A stretch of 64,000 bases of DNA from Novacetimonas pomaceti (GTDB lineage Bacteria > Pseudomonadota > Alphaproteobacteria > Acetobacterales > Acetobacteraceae), in the NCBI RefSeq assembly GCF_003207955.1, contig NZ_NOXG01000010.1, forward strand, positions 1 to 64,000, written 5' to 3'. The first letter of the stretch is position 1. Each line of letters starts with the position of its first letter. The translations under genes were made by a program, and so were the position numbers. Shown here one piece after another: positions 61,998 to 64,000 of this stretch. The notes under the pieces are model-generated. The model worked only from the letters and a program-made list of their open reading frames with translations, had not been told where the DNA came from and searched no databases.

Positions 61998-62827
61998 GAT
62001 ACGCCGCCCGCGTCATGGGCGCAGGCCGGGCCGTGCGTGTGGGCGCGATGCGCGGACAGGTCATGGATGGTGGCATGGGGGCCGCACAGGCGGCAATCCG
62101 GATCGGCGGGCAGGGTGATGGTATGGAACCGCATCGCCAGTGCATCCCATATCAGCAGCCTTCCCGACAGCCCCTCCCCGATTCCAAGGATTTCCTTGAG
62201 CACTTCCGTCGCCTGCAACGTGCCCATCACGCCGGTCACGGCGCCGAACACGCCGGCTTCGGCGCAGGAGGGCACCATGCCCGCGGGCGGCGCGGACGGA
62301 TACAGGCAGCGATAGCAGGGACCGCCCTCATGCGGACGGAAGGTCGAAAGCTGTCCCTCGAACCGCAGGACCGCGGCGGACACCAGCGTCCGGCGTTCCA
62401 GCGCGCAGGCATCGGCCAGCAGGTAGCGGGTGGCGAAATTGTCGCATCCGTCGCACACGATGTCATGGGCGCGAACCAGTTCGCGCACGTTGTCAGGACC
62501 CAGCCGGATGTTATGACAATCGACCCTGACGCCCGGATTTATGGCCCGCATCGCCGCCGCCGCCGATTCGACTTTTGCATGGCCGACCCGCGCCGTTACA
62601 TGGGCGATCTGGCGCTGCAGGTTCGACAGGTCCACCACGTCGTCATCAACCAGCCCGATGCGCCCCACCCCCGCCGCGGCAAGGTACAGCGCCAGCGGGG
62701 AGCCCAGTCCCCCTGCCCCGACAATGAGAACGCTGGCCCCGAGCAGGGCTTCCTGTCCCGTGCCGCCCACCTCCGGCAGGAGGATGTGCCGGGCATAGCG
62801 CTGTATCTCTTCTTCGGAAAAATCCAC
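61994..62827 (-). CDS. ThiF/MoeB/HesA-family adenylyltransferase
   Basis: 277-aa E1-like enzyme that adenylates the C-terminal Gly of a small sulfur-carrier protein (for molybdopterin, thiamine or tRNA thiolation). N-terminus RYARHILLPEVGGTGQEALL; ATP site VLIVGAGGLGSPLALYLAAA; zinc Cys at 171/174 (CYRC) and 245/248 (CRLC); probable catalytic Cys188 in PSCAEAGVFG. No rhodanese domain. The C-terminal ~20 residues are His/Cys rich (HDLSAHRAHTHGPACAHD) beyond the usual end. No moaD/thiS gene is adjacent, so the exact partner is open. Confidence 0.9.
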   Translation of the reverse strand: MDFSEEEIQRYARHILLPEVGGTGQEALLGASVLIVGAGGLGSPLALYLAAAGVGRIGLVDDDVVDLSNLQRQIAHVTARVGHAKVESAAAAMRAINPGVRVDCHNIRLGPDNVRELVRAHDIVCDGCDNFATRYLLADACALERRTLVSAAVLRFEGQLSTFRPHEGGPCYRCLYPSAPPAGMVPSCAEAGVFGAVTGVMGTLQATEVLKEILGIGEGLSGRLLIWDALAMRFHTITLPADPDCRLCGPHATIHDLSAHRAHTHGPACAHDAGGVS

Positions 62828-62990
62828 CCTTCATCCCCTGCCCGCTGTTATTGCAAAGCCTGCGGGCGCCGCGTTATTATCACGTTTTCGTGATCCCATG
62901 AGCTTCATTTCATGAAACCAATGCATGCCGGATATGTTTCCCGTATAAGATGAATCATGTCACAAACCACACATGGGGGAATATAAAACA

Positions 62991-63614
62991 ATGTCTTCTC
63001 TTTCCCGCATGAAAATCCCGTTCTCGCTGTGCGAAATGCGGCGCCAGCAGGCACGCTGGATATGTGCCGGGACGTTTGCCGCGGCAACATCGCTGTATGC
63101 CGCGTCGCCGTTTGTCACATTGTGGTCGATCTCTTCCGCCATCCAGAGCCATGACATGCATGGGCTGGGGCAGACGCTGCGCTGGAATTCGGTGCGCGAC
63201 AGCCTCAAGACACAGGCCATCGACGAACTGATCGGTGAAAAGCCGGCGGATGACGACCTGCCGGAATTCGGCTCGTCCTTTGCTTCCACCGCCGTGTCCA
63301 ACGCCATCGACGTCCATGTGAACGAAGACAATCTCGGGGAAATCGTTGACCACCTTGTCCCGCAGGGGCAGGGCACAAACACGGTTTCGCCCATCATGTT
63401 CCTGCAGCGGATGCATGCGCGTTTCGTCAAGCCGGGGCTGTTTGAAACCAGCATCGTCATGCCCGGCCATGAAAACGAAACGCCGCTGCGCCTTCAGATG
63501 CGCATCCATGCGTTCCAGTGGAAAATCCATCGCATCGACCTGCCGACGGCGCGCCAGCCGCTGATGGAGGCCTCCGCCACGCAGGCGCAGCCGCCCGCCA
63601 TCACCCGGCACTGA
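62991..63614 (+). CDS. DUF2939-family protein
   Basis: 207 aa. Probable uncleaved anchor or signal at residues ~20-40 (ARWICAGTFAAATSLYAASP), followed by ASPFVTLWSISSAIQSHDMH then LGQTLRWNSVRDSLKTQ, the typical DUF2939 pattern. Function unknown; proteins of this family are periplasmic. Start at 62991 is preferred over 62973 because a GGGGGA element lies 10 bases upstream. Divergent from the ThiF-like gene and convergent with the DUF3126 gene. Confidence 0.82.
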   Translation: MSSLSRMKIPFSLCEMRRQQARWICAGTFAAATSLYAASPFVTLWSISSAIQSHDMHGLGQTLRWNSVRDSLKTQAIDELIGEKPADDDLPEFGSSFASTAVSNAIDVHVNEDNLGEIVDHLVPQGQGTNTVSPIMFLQRMHARFVKPGLFETSIVMPGHENETPLRLQMRIHAFQWKIHRIDLPTARQPLMEASATQAQPPAITRH

Positions 63615-63692
63615 CGTCCCCACCCGCCCCTTTCGCATGAACGCAGGCACGGGCCGGTCCCCACGGCGTCGTGGGGATGGCGCGTCGCGTGT

Positions 63693-63920
63693 TCAGCGCG
63701 CGGGGGGCAGGTCTTCCTCCAGAACCGTCATGTGCACGGCATAGGACACCTCGCCCTCGTCCTCGTCACGATGGATGGTGCCGACCACTTCGCCATTGAC
63801 GGCCAGTTCGACCGACAGCCCCGCGCGCGGCGGCGCGTTGACGGTCAGGCCGGGCGATCCCAGCAGGCGGCGCAGGCAGGTCTGGAGGCGCGAGATCTCG
63901 GAAGTGGAAATGGCGGTCAT
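63693..63920 (-). CDS. DUF3126-family small protein
   Basis: 75 aa. TSEISRLQTCLRRLLGSPGL and AVNGEVVGTIHRDEDEGEVS then VHMTVLEEDL match the DUF3126 layout, a small conserved alphaproteobacterial protein of unknown function. Length and acidic C-terminal half are normal for the family. The last ~80 bases of the window upstream of it hold no other gene. Confidence 0.85.
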   Translation of the reverse strand: MTAISTSEISRLQTCLRRLLGSPGLTVNAPPRAGLSVELAVNGEVVGTIHRDEDEGEVSYAVHMTVLEEDLPPAR

Positions 63921-64000
63921 CGTTCCTGTTCTCCTTGGCGGATGGCGTGTGGCGCGATCGCGAACCGGGGGCGGGATGGCCCATGTGGAAAATCCTGGGG

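Overview
The window looks like chromosomal core of an acetic acid bacterium (Acetobacteraceae, most likely Komagataeibacter/Gluconacetobacter). The reasons are high GC, alphaproteobacterial-type proteins, a complete hopanoid-synthesis cluster (hpnA-B-C-D-E-shc-hpnG), an acetate kinase/phosphoketolase pair, an aromatic-acid efflux operon, and a dispersed hairpin repeat in almost every long intergenic gap. I see no integrase, transposase, phage or CRISPR, so this is a housekeeping region rather than a genomic island. The genus is inferred from gene content only.

Layout, left to right. (1) 0.3-2.9 kb: chaperone ClpB with a clean terminator. (2) 3.6-5.4 kb: an aldo/keto reductase and an FAH-family hydrolase. 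(3) 5.7-10.3 kb: miaA-ilvB-ilvH-ilvC on the minus strand, ending in a 13-bp-stem terminator, with serB divergent. (4) 11.4-17.4 kb: CDF metal exporter, hldE, a lipid kinase, nadK, hisC. (5) 17.6-26.1 kb: transport and accessory genes, namely an NCS1 permease, an unknown membrane protein with a 9-bp tandem-repeat tail, a class III aminotransferase, a TonB-dependent receptor and an APC permease. (6) 26.5-33.4 kb: a 63-aa membrane protein, a two-gene ABC exporter, sdaA, a secreted GH92 mannosidase, tRNA-Leu(UAA). (7) 33.5-37.5 kb: a five-gene operon holding what looks like a catalytically dead PotA-type ABC ATPase, a binding protein, a shortened permease, a YcgN-like Cys-cluster protein and a YgjP-like metallopeptidase. 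(8) 37.6-43.9 kb: two small membrane proteins, then a MarR regulator translationally coupled to a FUSC/DUF1656/HlyD/outer-membrane-factor efflux system. (9) 44.3-47.9 kb: ackA-xfp behind a probable FNR-type site. (10) 48.3-57.8 kb: hopanoid cluster with a divergent HpnL-like gene. (11) 57.8-63.9 kb: tyrA, pyk, a His-rich SH3 protein, a DsrE/ThiF-like pair, and DUF2939 and DUF3126 proteins.

Functional connections. HpnC/D/E make squalene from farnesyl diphosphate, Shc cyclises it to hopene, and HpnG/A/B belong to side-chain processing. ackA-xfp forms the acetyl-phosphate/acetate end of the phosphoketolase pathway. The efflux operon probably protects against aromatic or other weak acids.

The two observations I rank highest are the ABC system whose ATPase has lost the key residues of every catalytic motif although the reading frame is intact, and an 11-copy, roughly 80-bp three-stem repeat. 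That repeat shows compensatory base changes in all three stems, and in two copies its interior appears inverted relative to its flanks.
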